Shown: in pieces, positions 9,022-29,501 of the stretch
Layout: every line of letters begins with the position of its first letter
Numbering within the stretch: position 1 is the stretch's first letter
Assembly: GCA_009377585.1 (NCBI GenBank)
Contig: WHTS01000036.1
Location: 1 to 51,464 of the forward strand
From: Betaproteobacteria bacterium
GTDB taxonomy: Bacteria > Pseudomonadota > Gammaproteobacteria > Burkholderiales > WYBJ01
DNA length: 51,464 nt
Direction of reading: 5' to 3'
The notes under the pieces: model-generated
Told to the model about the DNA's origin: nothing
The model's database searches: none
The model's input: the letters and a program-made list of their open reading frames with translations, nothing else
Program-made: the position numbers and the translations under genes

Positions 9022-9405
9022 ATGAGTGCAGTGATCGACGAAGTGCTTGAAAAAGTCTCCGCCATGACCGTGCTGGAACTGGCCGAGTGCATCAAGCGCA
9101 TGGAAGAAAAGTTCGGCGTGTCGGCGGCTGCGGCCGTGGCCGTGGCCGCTCCGGCCGGCGGCGGTGCCGCCGCTGCGGCGCCTGCCGAAGAGCAGACCGA
9201 GTTCACGGTCGTTCTCACCAAGGCCGGTGAGAACAAGGTCAACACCATCAAGGTCGTACGCGCCCTCACCGGGCTTGGCCTGAAGGAGGCGAAGGATTTG
9301 GTGGATGGTGCTCCCAAGGCGGTCAAGGAAGGCGTTTCCAAGGCCGACGCCGACAACATCATGAAGCAGCTGACCGAGGCGGGTGCCCTCGCGGAGATGA
9401 AGTAA
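9022..9405 (+). CDS. rplL: 50S ribosomal protein L7/L12
   Basis: A 127-residue mobile stalk protein that recruits translational GTPases. The N-terminal dimerisation domain (residues 1-35) is joined by an Ala/Pro/Gly hinge ([20 protein letters not shown], about 38-57) to the globular C-terminal domain with KTEFT-like opening EQTEFTVVL and the [20 protein letters not shown] factor-binding helix. The ATG at 9022 follows GGAG with good spacing. A strong hairpin separates it from rpoB. Confidence 0.98.
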   Translation: MSAVIDEVLEKVSAMTVLELAECIKRMEEKFGVSAAAAVAVAAPAGGGAAAAAPAEEQTEFTVVLTKAGENKVNTIKVVRALTGLGLKEAKDLVDGAPKAVKEGVSKADADNIMKQLTEAGALAEMK

Positions 9406-9413
9406 TGCGGTTT

Positions 9414-9440
9414 TCCGGCGGGCCGGACCGGCCCGCCGGA
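9414..9440 (+). promoter_or_regulatory. Perfect 13-bp palindrome in the rplL-rpoB gap
   Basis: TCCGGCGGGCCGG and CCGGCCCGCCGGA flank a single A, an almost perfect 27-nt hairpin nine bases after the rplL stop. It lacks a U tract. In Escherichia coli this gap holds an attenuator and an RNase III site that lower rpoBC expression relative to rplJL; the position here suggests a similar role, by inference only. Confidence 0.6.
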
Positions 9441-9557
9441 GTCGTCTGGTTGATGCAGTAAAGACCCCGCAGTGCCCGGCCGTCGGGTGCTGCAGGATGA
9501 TGGGAGCCGCGGGCAGCCCGCCCGGCCCGGCTCCGAGCCTCGTGCCACGGAGTGACC

Positions 9558-13667
<4,110 letters not shown>

Positions 13668-13717
13668 GCCCGCTTTACGCACACGCGAAACCCCAGGTTC
13701 CCCGTACCGGAGGAAAC

Positions 13718-17958
<4,241 letters not shown>

Positions 17959-17962
<4 letters not shown>

Positions 17963-17987
17963 CACCCCTATGGGTGGCTCCTAAAAT
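17959..17987 (+). promoter_or_regulatory. Strong sigma70 promoter overlapping the rpoC stop codon
   Basis: TTGACA (17959-17964), a 17-bp spacer and TAAAAT (17982-17987). The -35 box shares bases with the rpoC TGA. Transcription should begin near 17994, about 196 bases before rpsL, and run straight into the hairpin-terminator unit at 18012-18104. Confidence 0.75.
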
Positions 17988-17993
17988 CGACGG

Positions 17994-18104
17994 TCTTTTG
18001 TTTTTGTAGGCCACTCGCGTTCTTCGGGCCCGGACTACCCGGAGGCGAGTGTCTAGCAGCTCGCAGGGCGACGGCACTCATCCCAAGTGCCGTCGCGTTT
18101 TTTG
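17994..18104 (+). ncRNA. Candidate leader attenuator or small RNA between rpoC and rpsL
   Basis: A unit of about 110 nt is delimited by the promoter at 17959-17987 and the intrinsic terminator at 18068-18103. The first hairpin pairs CACTCGC (18012-18018) with GCGAGTG (18045-18051) and has an inner CGGG/CCCG stem. The terminator follows 16 bases later. It could attenuate the rpsL-rpsG-fusA-tuf mRNA or yield a separate short RNA. The boundaries are predictions and I recall no named family. Confidence 0.5.
18068..18104 (+). terminator. Perfect intrinsic terminator upstream of rpsL
   Basis: GCGACGGCACT (18068-18078) pairs perfectly over 11 bp with AGTGCCGTCGC (18086-18096) around the loop CATCCCA, followed by GTTTTTT. 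It can end rpoBC transcripts and also those from the promoter just upstream. No clear second promoter is seen in the remaining 86 bases before rpsL, so read-through seems needed for the str operon. Confidence 0.85.
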
Positions 18105-18189
18105 AAAGCCCTGTTTGGCAGCGCGCCGGCCGGTGCGGCGCGCTTCTCGACCGAAGTCGTTTCGTTACACAACAGCAACTCGAGCCCTT

Positions 18190-18567
18190 ATGCCCACGAT
18201 CAATCAGTTGGTACGCGGAGCTCGCATCGCGCGGCGCGCGAAGAGCAAAGTGCCGGCCCTGCAGGAATGCCCGCAGCGCCGCGGTGTCTGTACCCGCGTC
18301 TACACCACGACGCCGAAGAAGCCGAACTCGGCCCTGCGCAAGGTCGCCAAGGTTCGCCTCACTAACGGCTTCGAGGTGATCGGTTATATCGGCGGCGAGG
18401 GTCACAATCTGCAGGAGCACTCGGTGGTGCTGATTCGCGGCGGCCGCGTGAAGGATCTCCCCGGCGTGCGTTATCACATCGTGCGCGGCAGCCTCGACAC
18501 AGCCGGGGTGAAGGATCGCAAGCAAAGCCGCTCCAAGTACGGCGCGAAGCGGCCCAAGGCGGCGTAG
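18190..18567 (+). CDS. rpsL: 30S ribosomal protein S12
   Basis: A 125-residue decoding-centre protein. The conserved loops [18 protein letters not shown] and [12 protein letters not shown] are intact: Lys43 and Lys88 are wild type, predicting streptomycin sensitivity at this locus, and Asp89 is the RimO methylthiolation position. The ATG at 18190 gives the family N-terminus [10 protein letters not shown]; the upstream open frame is leader sequence. The ribosome-binding site is weak (CGAG). First gene of the str operon. Confidence 0.98.
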   Translation: MPTINQLVRGARIARRAKSKVPALQECPQRRGVCTRVYTTTPKKPNSALRKVAKVRLTNGFEVIGYIGGEGHNLQEHSVVLIRGGRVKDLPGVRYHIVRGSLDTAGVKDRKQSRSKYGAKRPKAA

Positions 18568-18594
18568 GCACCCCCCCCAACACGGTAGACGACC

Positions 18595-19065
18595 ATGCCA
18601 CGCAGACGAGAAATCCCTAAACGCGACATCCTCCCCGATCCCAAGTTCGGGAATCAGGAGGTCGCCAAGTTCATCAACGTCATCACCACCGACGGCAAGA
18701 AGTCGGTTGCCGAGCGCATCGTGTACGGCGCGTTCTCTCAGATCTCCAAGAAGACCGGCAAGGATCCGTTGGGGGTGTTCGGCCAGGCCGTCGGCAACGT
18801 CAAGCCCTCCGTGGAGGTCAAGAGCCGCCGTGTGGGGGGCGCCAATTACCAGGTTCCGGTCGAGGTGCGGCCGATCCGGCGCGCGGCGCTCGCCATGCGC
18901 TGGATCCGGGAGGCCGCCCGCAAGCGCGGCGAAAAGTCGATGGATGCTCGCCTTGCCGGGGAGCTGCTCGAGGCGGCCGAAGGTCGCGGCGGCGCGATGA
19001 AGAAGCGCGAAGAGGTGCATCGCATGGCCGATGCCAACAAGGCTTTCGCGCACTACCGCTTCTGA
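18595..19065 (+). CDS. rpsG: 30S ribosomal protein S7
   Basis: A 156-residue primary 16S rRNA-binding protein of the 30S head. It starts [19 protein letters not shown] and ends [17 protein letters not shown], both typical. S7 is the autogenous repressor of the str operon in Escherichia coli through the S12-S7 gap; here that gap is only 27 bases (including a run of eight C), so the same mechanism is not evident. A 108-bp AT-richer gap follows before fusA. Confidence 0.98.
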   Translation: MPRRREIPKRDILPDPKFGNQEVAKFINVITTDGKKSVAERIVYGAFSQISKKTGKDPLGVFGQAVGNVKPSVEVKSRRVGGANYQVPVEVRPIRRAALAMRWIREAARKRGEKSMDARLAGELLEAAEGRGGAMKKREEVHRMADANKAFAHYRF

Positions 19066-19173
19066 CCCGTGCGCTTCCAATCCTAGCGCTTTAACCCTTG
19101 CGCCTTTAAACCTTGAATTCCGCGTTTCCGAGCGAATATCGGTATCCCCCCAACGTTTCGAGAGTTTCCTGAA

Positions 19174-21267
<2,094 letters not shown>

Positions 21268-21300
21268 TTTTCTGCCTGCGAAGATTGACGGAGCGCTGCC

Positions 21301-22491
<1,191 letters not shown>

Positions 22492-22493
22492 CA

Positions 22494-22575
22494 GTGAGGC
22501 GTGAATGAGTGAAAGGTGAGGCGCGGCTCTCGCGCGCGCCGGAACACTTTCACCCTTCACTTTTCACTTTTTCAC
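22494..22575. repeat. Heptamer-repeat palindrome downstream of tuf copy 2
   Basis: The left arm (22494-22520) holds GTGAGGC, GTGAATGA, GTGAAAG and GTGAG. The right arm (22547-22575) holds CTTTCAC CCTTCAC TTTTCAC TTTTTCAC. The centre has GGCGCG (22520-22525) pairing with CGCGCC (22535-22540). Both palindromes are followed by CGCGAAGC. It ends 20 bp before the rpsJ start, so it lies in the rpsJ leader and may affect S10 operon expression. Confidence 0.85.
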
Positions 22576-22595
22576 GCGAAGCGAAAGCGAAGCCA

Positions 22596-22910
22596 ATGGC
22601 TGTCAAGAGTCAGAAGATACGTATCCGATTAAAGGCGTTCGACTACCGTCTGATCGATCAGTCGGCGCTCGAAATCGTCGATACGGCCAAGCGCACGGGC
22701 GCCGTGGTCCGGGGACCGGTGCCGTTGCCGACGCGGTTGCAGCGCTTCGACGTGCTGCGCTCTCCGCACGTCAACAAGACCTCGCGCGACCAGCTCGAGA
22801 TCCGCACGCACCTCAGATTGATGGACATCATCGACCCGACCGACAAGACAGTCGACGCGCTGATGAAGCTCGATTTGCCGGCAGGCGTGGACGTCGAAAT
22901 TAAATTGTAA
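22596..22910 (+). CDS. rpsJ: 30S ribosomal protein S10 (NusE)
   Basis: A 104-residue protein of the 30S head that also acts as NusE with NusB and NusG in antitermination. It contains [15 protein letters not shown] and the loop [20 protein letters not shown] typical of the family. The ATG at 22596 gives the normal length; there is no good ribosome-binding site, the preceding bases being GCGAAGCGAAAGCGAAGCCA. First gene of the S10 operon. A 97-bp gap with a strong hairpin separates it from rplC. Confidence 0.98.
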   Translation: MAVKSQKIRIRLKAFDYRLIDQSALEIVDTAKRTGAVVRGPVPLPTRLQRFDVLRSPHVNKTSRDQLEIRTHLRLMDIIDPTDKTVDALMKLDLPAGVDVEIKL

Positions 22911-22917
22911 CGAGCAA

Positions 22918-22950
22918 AGACGCGATCCGCGCTCGTCGCGGGTCGCGTCT
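22918..22950 (+). promoter_or_regulatory. 14-bp hairpin in the rpsJ-rplC gap
   Basis: AGACGCGATCCGCG (22918-22931) pairs along its whole length with CGCGGGTCGCGTCT (22937-22950), with one G-U and a CTCGT loop. No U tract follows (GCAACCCTTT). It could be a processing site, a weak terminator or a binding site for a ribosomal protein controlling the rest of the S10 operon. Confidence 0.6.
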
Positions 22951-23007
22951 GCAACCCTTTACCTCCGGTCAATTGCAACCGGGCCCTTCAAGCAAGGGGA
23001 ACGATAA

Positions 23008-23652
23008 ATGAGCATGGGATTGGTCGGCCGCAAGGTCGGCATGACACGTATCTTCACCGCCGACGGCGACAGCATTCCGGTCACGGTGCTGGACGTCTCC
23101 AACAACCGGGTTTCGCAGGTGAAGACCGAGCAGGGCGACGGCTATTGCGCGGTCCAGATCATCTGCGGCACCCGCCGCGCCTCGCGTGTGAACAAGGCGC
23201 TCGCCGGACACTTCGCCAAGGCCGGTGTCGAAGCCGGCAACGTCATGCGCGAATTCCGCGTGAGCTTGGAAGAAGCGGCAAACTTCGCTCCGGGCGCGCA
23301 GGTGGGCCCGGATGTGTTCAAGGTCGGTCAGCGGGTCGACGTGGTCGGCACCTCGATCGGCAAGGGCTTCGCGGGCGTCATCAAGCGCCATCACTTCAGC
23401 TCCAACCGGGCGAGCCACGGCAACTCGGTTACGACGCGCGCGCCCGGCTCGATCGGCCAGGCGCAGGATCCGGGGCGGGTATTTCCAGGCAAGAAGATGC
23501 CGGGACACCTCGGCAACAAGCGTCGGACGTCGCAGAACCTCGAAGTGGTGCGCATCGATGCCGAGCGCAAGCTCCTGCTCGTGCGCGGCGCCGTGCCGGG
23601 CCATGCCGGAGGCGCGATCACCGTGGCGCCGTCGACCAAAGCGAGGGCGTGA
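23008..23652 (+). CDS. rplC: 50S ribosomal protein L3
   Basis: A 214-residue protein binding 23S rRNA near the peptidyl-transferase centre. The central loop carries GSIGQ with Gln151 at the position methylated by PrmB in other proteobacteria, then [15 protein letters not shown]. Start [14 protein letters not shown] at 23008 after an AAGGGGA site. The stop overlaps the rplD start by one base (TGATG). Confidence 0.98.
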   Translation: MSMGLVGRKVGMTRIFTADGDSIPVTVLDVSNNRVSQVKTEQGDGYCAVQIICGTRRASRVNKALAGHFAKAGVEAGNVMREFRVSLEEAANFAPGAQVGPDVFKVGQRVDVVGTSIGKGFAGVIKRHHFSSNRASHGNSVTTRAPGSIGQAQDPGRVFPGKKMPGHLGNKRRTSQNLEVVRIDAERKLLLVRGAVPGHAGGAITVAPSTKARA

Positions 23653-24272
23653 TGGAATTGCAACTGATCAATGACAAGGGCGAGGCGACGGCATCGGTGG
23701 CCGGTTCGGACGCCTTGTTCGGCCGCGCTTACAACGAGGCGCTCGTACACCAGCTGGTCAAGTCGTACCTGGCCAACGGCCGCCAGGGAACACGGGCGCA
23801 ACGCGCACGCGGCGAAATCAACAAGAGCACGGCCAAGCCGTGGCGGCAGAAAGGCACCGGCCGCGCCCGCGCCGGCATGGCCTCGAGCCCGTTGTGGCGC
23901 GGCGGCGGCAAGATCTTTCCCTCGAGCCCGGACGAGAACTTCACGCACAAGGTGAACCGCAAGGTCTATCGCGCCGGCATCGCGACCATCCTGTCGCAAC
24001 TGGTGCGCGAGGGGCGCTTGAGGGTGGTGGAGAGTTTCGCAGTCGATGCGCCGAAGACGAAGCTGCTCGCCACGAAACTGAAGGACATGGGGCTCGAGCG
24101 CGTGCTGATCGTCACCGACAACGTCGACGAGAACCTGGAGCTGTCGTCGCGCAACCTGATGCATGTCGCCGTGTGCGGCGTGCAGCAGGCCGATCCGGTC
24201 AGCCTGGTCGGTTTCCCGCAAGTGCTGGTCACCCGTGCCGCCCTGGCCAAGTTCGAGGAGGTGTTCGCGTGA
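23652..24272 (+). CDS. rplD: 50S ribosomal protein L4
   Basis: A 206-residue L4 lining the exit tunnel. The tunnel loop contains [20 protein letters not shown] followed by [12 protein letters not shown]. In Escherichia coli L4 represses its own S10 operon through the rpsJ leader; here the leader is occupied by the tuf palindrome, so conservation of that control is unclear. Start ATG 23652 overlaps rplC; the 3' end overlaps rplW by four bases. Confidence 0.98.
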   Translation: MELQLINDKGEATASVAGSDALFGRAYNEALVHQLVKSYLANGRQGTRAQRARGEINKSTAKPWRQKGTGRARAGMASSPLWRGGGKIFPSSPDENFTHKVNRKVYRAGIATILSQLVREGRLRVVESFAVDAPKTKLLATKLKDMGLERVLIVTDNVDENLELSSRNLMHVAVCGVQQADPVSLVGFPQVLVTRAALAKFEEVFA

Positions 24273-24613
24273 GCGAGTCCGCCAAACCCGCTGCCAAGCC
24301 GGCGAGCGTAGCCCGCCAGCAGCGCCTCATGCAGGTGCTGCTCGCCCCCACCGTGTCGGAAAAGAGCACCATGGTCGGCGACAAGCACAACCAGGTCGTC
24401 TTTCGCGTCGACCGTGCCGCGACCAAGGGCGACGTAAAGGACGCCGTCGAGCTCATGTTCAAGGTCGAGGTCGCGGCCGTGCAGGTCCTGAACGTCAAGG
24501 GCAAGGAGAAGCGCACCGCGCGTTTCATCGGCCGGCGCAACAGCTGGAAGAAAGCCTACGTGCGCTTGAAGCCGGGGCAGGAGATCAACTTCGCCGAAGG
24601 TGAGGGACGATAA
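24269..24613 (+). CDS. rplW: 50S ribosomal protein L23
   Basis: A 114-residue protein at the tunnel exit that docks trigger factor and SRP. Conserved parts: [30 protein letters not shown] and [20 protein letters not shown]. The start is GTG 24269 with GAGGAGGT just upstream, overlapping the rplD stop (GTGA). It has a slightly extended Ala/Lys/Pro N-terminus ([17 protein letters not shown]). The stop overlaps rplB (TAATG). Confidence 0.97.
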   Translation: MSESAKPAAKPASVARQQRLMQVLLAPTVSEKSTMVGDKHNQVVFRVDRAATKGDVKDAVELMFKVEVAAVQVLNVKGKEKRTARFIGRRNSWKKAYVRLKPGQEINFAEGEGR

Positions 24614-25446
24614 TGGCGCTGGTCAAAGTCAAGCCGACATCCCCGGGCCGGCGCACGCTGGTCAAGGTCGTCAATCGCGACCTGCACAAGGGCCGCCCGT
24701 ATGCGCCGCTCACCGAGCGCCAGAGCCGGCGCGCTGGGCGCAACAACAGCGGCCACATCACGATGCGCCACCAGGGTGGCGGGCACAAGCAGCACTATCG
24801 GATCATCGATTTCCGCCGCAACAAGGACGGCATCCCGTGCCGTGTCGAGCGTATCGAGTACGATCCGAACCGCAGCGCCAACATCGCGCTGCTGGTCTAT
24901 GTCGACGGCGAGCGGCGCTACATCATCGCGCCCAAGGGCATCACGGTCGGCGCCCAGCTCGTGAGCGGTCCCGAGGCGCCGATCAAGGCGGGCAACGCGA
25001 TGCCGCTGCGCAACGTTCCGGTCGGCAGCACGATCCATTGCGTGGAGATGCTGCCTGGCAAGGGGGCGCAAATCGCGCGCTCGGCCGGCACCTCGGTGCA
25101 GCTTCTCGCCCGCGAGGGCAGCTACGCGCAGCTACGGCTGCGCTCGGGCGAGATCCGGCGCGCGCACATCGATTGCCGCGCGACCATCGGCGAAGTCGGC
25201 AACGAAGAGCATTCGCTACGCTCGATCGGCAAGGCGGGCGCCAAGCGCTGGCGCGGCATCCGGCCGACCGTGCGCGGCGTGGCGATGAATCCGATCGATC
25301 ACCCGCACGGCGGCGGCGAAGGTCGCACGGCCGCGGCCCAGCCGCCCGTGAGCCCCTGGGGCGTGCTCTCCAAGGGCTACAAGACGCGCAAGAACAAGCG
25401 CACCGATACGATGATCGTACGACGCCGCAACAGCAACAAGGGTTAA
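24613..25446 (+). CDS. rplB: 50S ribosomal protein L2
   Basis: A 277-residue core protein needed for subunit joining and peptidyl transfer. The signature [18 protein letters not shown] with the functionally key His is near residues 219-236. Basic N- and C-terminal tails are typical (ends [12 protein letters not shown]). The start overlaps the rplW stop by one base; rpsS follows after four bases. Confidence 0.99.
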   Translation: MALVKVKPTSPGRRTLVKVVNRDLHKGRPYAPLTERQSRRAGRNNSGHITMRHQGGGHKQHYRIIDFRRNKDGIPCRVERIEYDPNRSANIALLVYVDGERRYIIAPKGITVGAQLVSGPEAPIKAGNAMPLRNVPVGSTIHCVEMLPGKGAQIARSAGTSVQLLAREGSYAQLRLRSGEIRRAHIDCRATIGEVGNEEHSLRSIGKAGAKRWRGIRPTVRGVAMNPIDHPHGGGEGRTAAAQPPVSPWGVLSKGYKTRKNKRTDTMIVRRRNSNKG

Positions 25447-25450
25447 GCTC

Positions 25451-25750
25451 ATGGCACGTTCCGTCAAGAAGGGACCGTTCGTCGATCTGCACCTGGTGAA
25501 GAAGGTGGAGACGGCGCGGGCGTCGAACGACAAGCGGCCGATCAAGACCTGGTCGCGCCGTTCCACCGTACTGCCGGATTTCGTCGGCCTCACGATCGCG
25601 GTCCACAACGGCAAGCAGCACATCCCGGTGTACGTGACCGAGAACATGGTCGGCCACAAGCTGGGCGAGTTCTCGCATACGCGCACGTTCAAGGGCCACT
25701 CGCGGGCCGGCAGCGCGGACAAGAGGGCCGGCGCTGGCCCGAGGAAGTAG
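25451..25750 (+). CDS. rpsS: 30S ribosomal protein S19
   Basis: A 99-residue S19 of the 30S head, forming a complex with S13. Core features: [30 protein letters not shown] and the C-terminal [12 protein letters not shown]. It is a few residues longer than the usual 91-92 because of an Arg/Ala/Gly tail ([15 protein letters not shown]). S10 operon, 11 bases before rplV. Confidence 0.97.
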   Translation: MARSVKKGPFVDLHLVKKVETARASNDKRPIKTWSRRSTVLPDFVGLTIAVHNGKQHIPVYVTENMVGHKLGEFSHTRTFKGHSRAGSADKRAGAGPRK

Positions 25751-25761
25751 CGGAAGACGAC

Positions 25762-26100
25762 ATGGAAACCACAGCGAAGCTACGCGGCGTGCGCCTTTCG
25801 GCGCAGAAGGGGCGACTGGTCGCCGACCAGATTCGGGGCATGCCGGTCGACCGCGCGCTCAACGTGCTGCAGTTCAGCCCCAAGCGCGCGGCCACGATCA
25901 TCCGCAAGGTGGTCGAGTCGGCGATCGCAAACGCCGAGCACAACGACGGCGCCGACATCGACGAGCTGAAGGTCACGCGCATCTTTGTCGAGCGCGGGAC
26001 GTTCCTGCGCCGCTTCCAGGCGCGCGCCAAGGGGCGGGCCAACCGAATCATGAAGCCCACCTGTCATATCTTCGTGACGGTCGGCGACGGAAGGAACTGA
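25762..26100 (+). CDS. rplV: 50S ribosomal protein L22
   Basis: A 112-residue L22 whose beta-hairpin lines the exit tunnel. Opening [20 protein letters not shown] and hairpin segment [19 protein letters not shown], then the C-terminal [10 protein letters not shown]. No deletion in the hairpin of the macrolide-resistance kind is obvious. One base separates it from rpsC. Confidence 0.97.
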   Translation: METTAKLRGVRLSAQKGRLVADQIRGMPVDRALNVLQFSPKRAATIIRKVVESAIANAEHNDGADIDELKVTRIFVERGTFLRRFQARAKGRANRIMKPTCHIFVTVGDGRN

Positions 26101-26101
26101 T

Positions 26102-26839
26102 ATGGGCCAGAAGATTCATCCGACCGGTTTTCGTCTCGCAGTCAATCGCGCCTGGGCCTCGCGCTGGTATGCGAACAACCGCAACTTCGCCTCGATGCTG
26201 AACGAAGACATCAAGGTGCGCGACTACCTGCGCAAGAAGCTCTCGCATGCGGCGGTGGGGCGCGTGGTGATCGAGCGCCCGGCGAAGAATGCGCGCATCA
26301 CCGTGCACAGCGCGCGCCCTGGCGTCGTGATCGGCAAGAAGGGCGAGGACATCGAGGTGCTGCGCGCCGAGCTGCAGCGGATGCTCGGCGTTCCGGTGCA
26401 CGTGAACATCGAGGAGATCCGCAAGCCCGAGCTCGATGCGCAACTGGTGGCCGATTCCATTGCCACCCAGCTGCAGAAGCGCATCATGTTCCGGCGCGCG
26501 ATGAAGCGCGCCATCACCAATGCCATGCGCCTGGGCGCGCAGGGTATCAAGATCCAGAGTTCCGGGCGCCTCAACGGCATCGAGATCGCGCGCTCGGAGT
26601 GGTATCGCGAAGGACGAGTCCCGCTGCACACGCTGCGTGCGGACATCGACTACGGGTTCGCCGAGGCGAAGACCACCTACGGCGTGATCGGCATCAAGGT
26701 CTGGGTGTTCAAGGGCGAGACGATCGGCAAGGGCGATCGTCCGGTCGGTCCGGCGGCGGGCGAGCCGGCAGCCGATACGCCGGCGCCGACGCGACGCCCA
26801 CGCAAGACGGGAACCAAGCAAAATGCTGCAACCAGCTAG
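26102..26839 (+). CDS. rpsC: 30S ribosomal protein S3
   Basis: A 245-residue S3 at the mRNA entry site. It has an N-terminal KH domain with [15 protein letters not shown] (GXXG loop) and the C-terminal domain with [21 protein letters not shown] Pro/Ala-rich disordered tail (about residues 216-245) ends the protein, common in Betaproteobacteria. The last 17 bases overlap the start of rplP, which implies coupling. Confidence 0.98.
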   Translation: MGQKIHPTGFRLAVNRAWASRWYANNRNFASMLNEDIKVRDYLRKKLSHAAVGRVVIERPAKNARITVHSARPGVVIGKKGEDIEVLRAELQRMLGVPVHVNIEEIRKPELDAQLVADSIATQLQKRIMFRRAMKRAITNAMRLGAQGIKIQSSGRLNGIEIARSEWYREGRVPLHTLRADIDYGFAEAKTTYGVIGIKVWVFKGETIGKGDRPVGPAAGEPAADTPAPTRRPRKTGTKQNAATS

Positions 26840-27239
26840 GCGGAAATACCGCAAGGAACAGAAGGGCCGCAACAAGGGCATCGCCACGCGCGGCAACAAG
26901 GTGAGCTTCGGCGAGTTCGGGCTGAAGGCGCTTGGCCGGGGTCGCCTGACTGCGCGCCAGATTGAGGCAGCCCGGCGGGCCATGACGCGGCATATCAAGC
27001 GCGGCGGCCGGATCTGGATCCGCATCTTCCCGGACAAGCCGATTTCGCAGAAGCCGGCGGAAGTGCGCATGGGTAACGGCAAGGGCAATCCCGAGTACTG
27101 GGTGGCCGAGATCCAGCCGGGCAAGGTGCTGTACGAAATGGACGGCGTCGACGAAGCGCTCGCCCGCCAGGCCCTGGGGCTGGCCGCTTCCAAGCTGCCG
27201 ATGCGCACCGCGTTCGTCGTCCGGCAACTCGGAGGCTAG
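26823..27239 (+). CDS. rplP: 50S ribosomal protein L16
   Basis: A 138-residue protein at the A-site of the large subunit. Starts [17 protein letters not shown]; motif [16 protein letters not shown] is near residues 80-95, close to the Arg that is hydroxylated by YcfD-type enzymes in some proteobacteria. The ATG lies inside rpsC (17-base overlap), the longest overlap in the operon. Confidence 0.98.
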   Translation: MLQPARRKYRKEQKGRNKGIATRGNKVSFGEFGLKALGRGRLTARQIEAARRAMTRHIKRGGRIWIRIFPDKPISQKPAEVRMGNGKGNPEYWVAEIQPGKVLYEMDGVDEALARQALGLAASKLPMRTAFVVRQLGG

Positions 27240-27241
27240 CC

Positions 27242-27436
27242 ATGAAGGCCGCGGAATTGAGAGCGAAAAGCGCTGACGACCTGCAGGGCGAGTTGACCGA
27301 TCTGCTGCGTGCCCAGTTCGGCTTGCGGATGCAGAAAGCGACCCAGCAGCTATCGAACAACAGCCAGCTGCGCAAGGTGCGCCGCGACATCGCCAGGGTG
27401 CGCACCGTGCTGGCCCAGAAGGGACAAAAGCAATGA
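27242..27436 (+). CDS. rpmC: 50S ribosomal protein L29
   Basis: A 64-residue two-helix protein at the tunnel exit. Recognised by [18 protein letters not shown], then [19 protein letters not shown] and [11 protein letters not shown]. Two bases after rplP; overlaps rpsQ by four bases (ATGA). Confidence 0.97.
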   Translation: MKAAELRAKSADDLQGELTDLLRAQFGLRMQKATQQLSNNSQLRKVRRDIARVRTVLAQKGQKQ

Positions 27437-27696
27437 GCGAAGCCAGCCGCGCACGCACGTTGAGCGGGCGCGTGATTTCCGACAAGGCCGACAAGACGGT
27501 GACCGTGCTGGTCGAGCGCAGGGTCACCCACCCGATCTACGGCAAGATCATCCGCCGCAGCGTGAAGCTGCACGCCCACGACGAGAACAACGAGTGCCAC
27601 ACCGGCGACATCGTGCTCATCCAGGAGTGCCGGCCGCTGTCGCGCAACAAGAGCTGGCGCGTGACCCAGCTGGTGGAAAAGGCGCCGACCGTCTAG
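27433..27696 (+). CDS. rpsQ: 30S ribosomal protein S17
   Basis: An 87-residue OB-fold protein binding 16S rRNA. Motifs: [39 protein letters not shown] and [15 protein letters not shown]. Last gene of the S10 operon; the 195-bp gap that follows carries the candidate promoter for the spc genes. Confidence 0.97.
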   Translation: MSEASRARTLSGRVISDKADKTVTVLVERRVTHPIYGKIIRRSVKLHAHDENNECHTGDIVLIQECRPLSRNKSWRVTQLVEKAPTV

Positions 27697-27714
27697 AAAA
27701 TCGTTGCGCAAGCA

Positions 27715-27744
27715 TTTACTTATGGTTTGACGGCCAGCTATAAT
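27715..27744 (+). promoter_or_regulatory. Candidate promoter of the spc operon
   Basis: A perfect TATAAT (27739-27744) preceded by TTTACT (27715-27720) at 18 bp, in the rpsQ-rplN gap, about 148 bp before rplN. The -35 matches four of six bases. A TTGACG closer to the -10 (27727-27732) is too near to serve. The leader 27751-27891 shows no other element I can name. Confidence 0.6.
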
Positions 27745-27891
27745 CGCTGGCTTCCATTCGCCCCGGCTTTTCTGCCATTCGGCACGGCAGGGCGTTCTTG
27801 ACCCGGACGGGTTCCAATACTGGCCGCCGTTTGACTGGAGTTGGGCGGACCAAGTTGGAAAAGTTTTGAGCGGTAGCCAAAGAGAACGAAC

Positions 27892-28260
27892 ATGATCCAG
27901 ATGCAGACCATGCTGGACGTCGCTGACAATACCGGTGCACGAACCGTGATGTGCATCAAGGTGTTGGGCGGCTCCAAGCGCCGCTATGCCGGCATCGGCG
28001 ACGTGATCAAGGTGAGCGTGAAGGACGCCGCTCCCCGCGGGCGCGTGAAGAAGGGCGAGGTATACGACGCGGTGGTGGTGCGCACCGCCAAGGGCGTGCG
28101 CCGCCAGGACGGCTCGCTGGTGCGCTTCGACGGCAATGCGGCGGTGCTGCTCACTCCCAAGCTCGAGCCGATCGGCACGCGAATCTTCGGGCCGGTGACT
28201 CGGGAGCTGCGGACCGAGCGCTTCATGAAGATCGTGTCGCTGGCGCCTGAAGTGCTGTAA
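27892..28260 (+). CDS. rplN: 50S ribosomal protein L14
   Basis: A 122-residue L14 contacting 16S rRNA at an intersubunit bridge. Starts [19 protein letters not shown] and contains [20 protein letters not shown] and [13 protein letters not shown]. First gene of the spc operon, with its own candidate promoter. Fourteen bases before rplX. Confidence 0.98.
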   Translation: MIQMQTMLDVADNTGARTVMCIKVLGGSKRRYAGIGDVIKVSVKDAAPRGRVKKGEVYDAVVVRTAKGVRRQDGSLVRFDGNAAVLLTPKLEPIGTRIFGPVTRELRTERFMKIVSLAPEVL

Positions 28261-28274
28261 GGGAGACTAGGGCG

Positions 28275-28592
28275 ATGCGAAAGATCAAGAAGGGCGATGA
28301 CGTCGTGGTCACCGCCGGCAAGGACAAAGGCAAGCGCGGCACGGTGCTGCGCGTGGTGGACGCCGATCATCTGCTGGTCGAGGGCGCCAACCGGGTGAAG
28401 AAGCACCAGCGGCCGAACCCGATGCGCGGGCAGCAGGGCGGCATCATCGAGAAGGAGATGCCGCTGCACGCCTCGAAGGTCGCGATCTTCAATCCCCAGA
28501 CGCGCAAGGCCGACCGGGTCGGCTTCCGCAATCTGGAGGACGGCCGCAAGGTGCGCTTCTTCAAGTCCAACGGCGAAGTCATCGACGCCTGA
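28275..28592 (+). CDS. rplX: 50S ribosomal protein L24
   Basis: A 105-residue assembly initiator with a KOW motif ([20 protein letters not shown]) and the segment [18 protein letters not shown]. Thirty bases before rplE. In Escherichia coli the S8 repressor site lies just after this point, around the L5 start; I did not fold it here. Confidence 0.97.
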   Translation: MRKIKKGDDVVVTAGKDKGKRGTVLRVVDADHLLVEGANRVKKHQRPNPMRGQQGGIIEKEMPLHASKVAIFNPQTRKADRVGFRNLEDGRKVRFFKSNGEVIDA

Positions 28593-28621
28593 GGCGGCGG
28601 AAACGAGAGGTACGCACAATC

Positions 28622-29161
28622 ATGGCGCGTTTGCAGGACCATTACCGCGAGAGCGTAGTCAAGCAGCTCATCGAGCAGTTCGGCTACAAATCCGTCATGG
28701 AAGTCCCGCGCATCGAGAAGATCACGCTCAACATGGGCGTGGGCGAGGCGGTCGCCGACAAGAAGGTCATGGACAACGCGGTGGCCGACATGACCAAGAT
28801 CGCCGGGCAGAAGCCGGTGATCACCAAGGCGCGCAAGTCGATCGCGATGTTCAAGATCCGTGACGGCTACCCGATCGGCTGCAAGGTGACGCTGCGCGGC
28901 AAGCGCATGTACGAATTTCTGGATCGCCTGGTCACGGTGGCGATCCCGCGCATCCGGGACTTCCGCGGCATCCCGGTGCGCTCGTTCGACGGGCGCGGCA
29001 ACTTCAACATGGGCGTGCGCGAGCAGATCATCTTCCCCGAGATCGAATACGACAAGATCGACGCGATCCGGGGCATGAACATCACGATCACGACCACGGC
29101 AAGAAACGACGAAGAGGCGCGCGCGCTGCTGGCGGCGTTCCGCTTCCCATTCCGAAACTGA
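28622..29161 (+). CDS. rplE: 50S ribosomal protein L5
   Basis: A 179-residue 5S rRNA-binding protein of the central protuberance. Conserved: [32 protein letters not shown] and the C-terminal [20 protein letters not shown]. Third gene of the spc unit, 25 bases before rpsN. Confidence 0.98.
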   Translation: MARLQDHYRESVVKQLIEQFGYKSVMEVPRIEKITLNMGVGEAVADKKVMDNAVADMTKIAGQKPVITKARKSIAMFKIRDGYPIGCKVTLRGKRMYEFLDRLVTVAIPRIRDFRGIPVRSFDGRGNFNMGVREQIIFPEIEYDKIDAIRGMNITITTTARNDEEARALLAAFRFPFRN

Positions 29162-29186
29162 GAAGGCAACGAGCGGGAACCCACAA

Positions 29187-29492
29187 ATGGCGAAACTCTC
29201 CCTCATCAATCGCGAACAGAAGCGCCGCGCCACGGTGAAGAAGTATTCGGCCAGGCGCGCCACGCTGTTCGCCATCCTGGAGGATGTGCGGGCGACCGAC
29301 GACGCGAAGCAGCAGGCGCGCGAGAAGCTGCAGCAGCTGCCGCGCAATGCGAGCCCGGTGCGGCTGCGCAACCGCTGCACGCTCACAGGCCGGCCGCGCG
29401 GCAATTTCCGCAAGTTCGGGCTGTCGCGCAACAAGTTGCGCGAGATCGCAATGCGCGGCGAGATTCCTGGCGTGATCAAGGCGAGCTGGTAG
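29187..29492 (+). CDS. rpsN: 30S ribosomal protein S14, zinc-independent form
   Basis: A 101-residue long-type S14. It lacks the CXXC pairs of the short zinc-ribbon form: only one Cys is present ([20 protein letters not shown]). This is the usual C-minus form in Betaproteobacteria and contrasts with the four-cysteine S4 encoded downstream. Ten bases or fewer separate it from rpsH. Confidence 0.98.
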   Translation: MAKLSLINREQKRRATVKKYSARRATLFAILEDVRATDDAKQQAREKLQQLPRNASPVRLRNRCTLTGRPRGNFRKFGLSRNKLREIAMRGEIPGVIKASW

Positions 29493-29501
29493 GAGACGGC
29501 G

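Noticed and set aside
27727-27732. TTGACG as -35 of the spc promoter
   Set aside because: It is only six bases from the TATAAT; TTTACT at 18 bp is the better partner.
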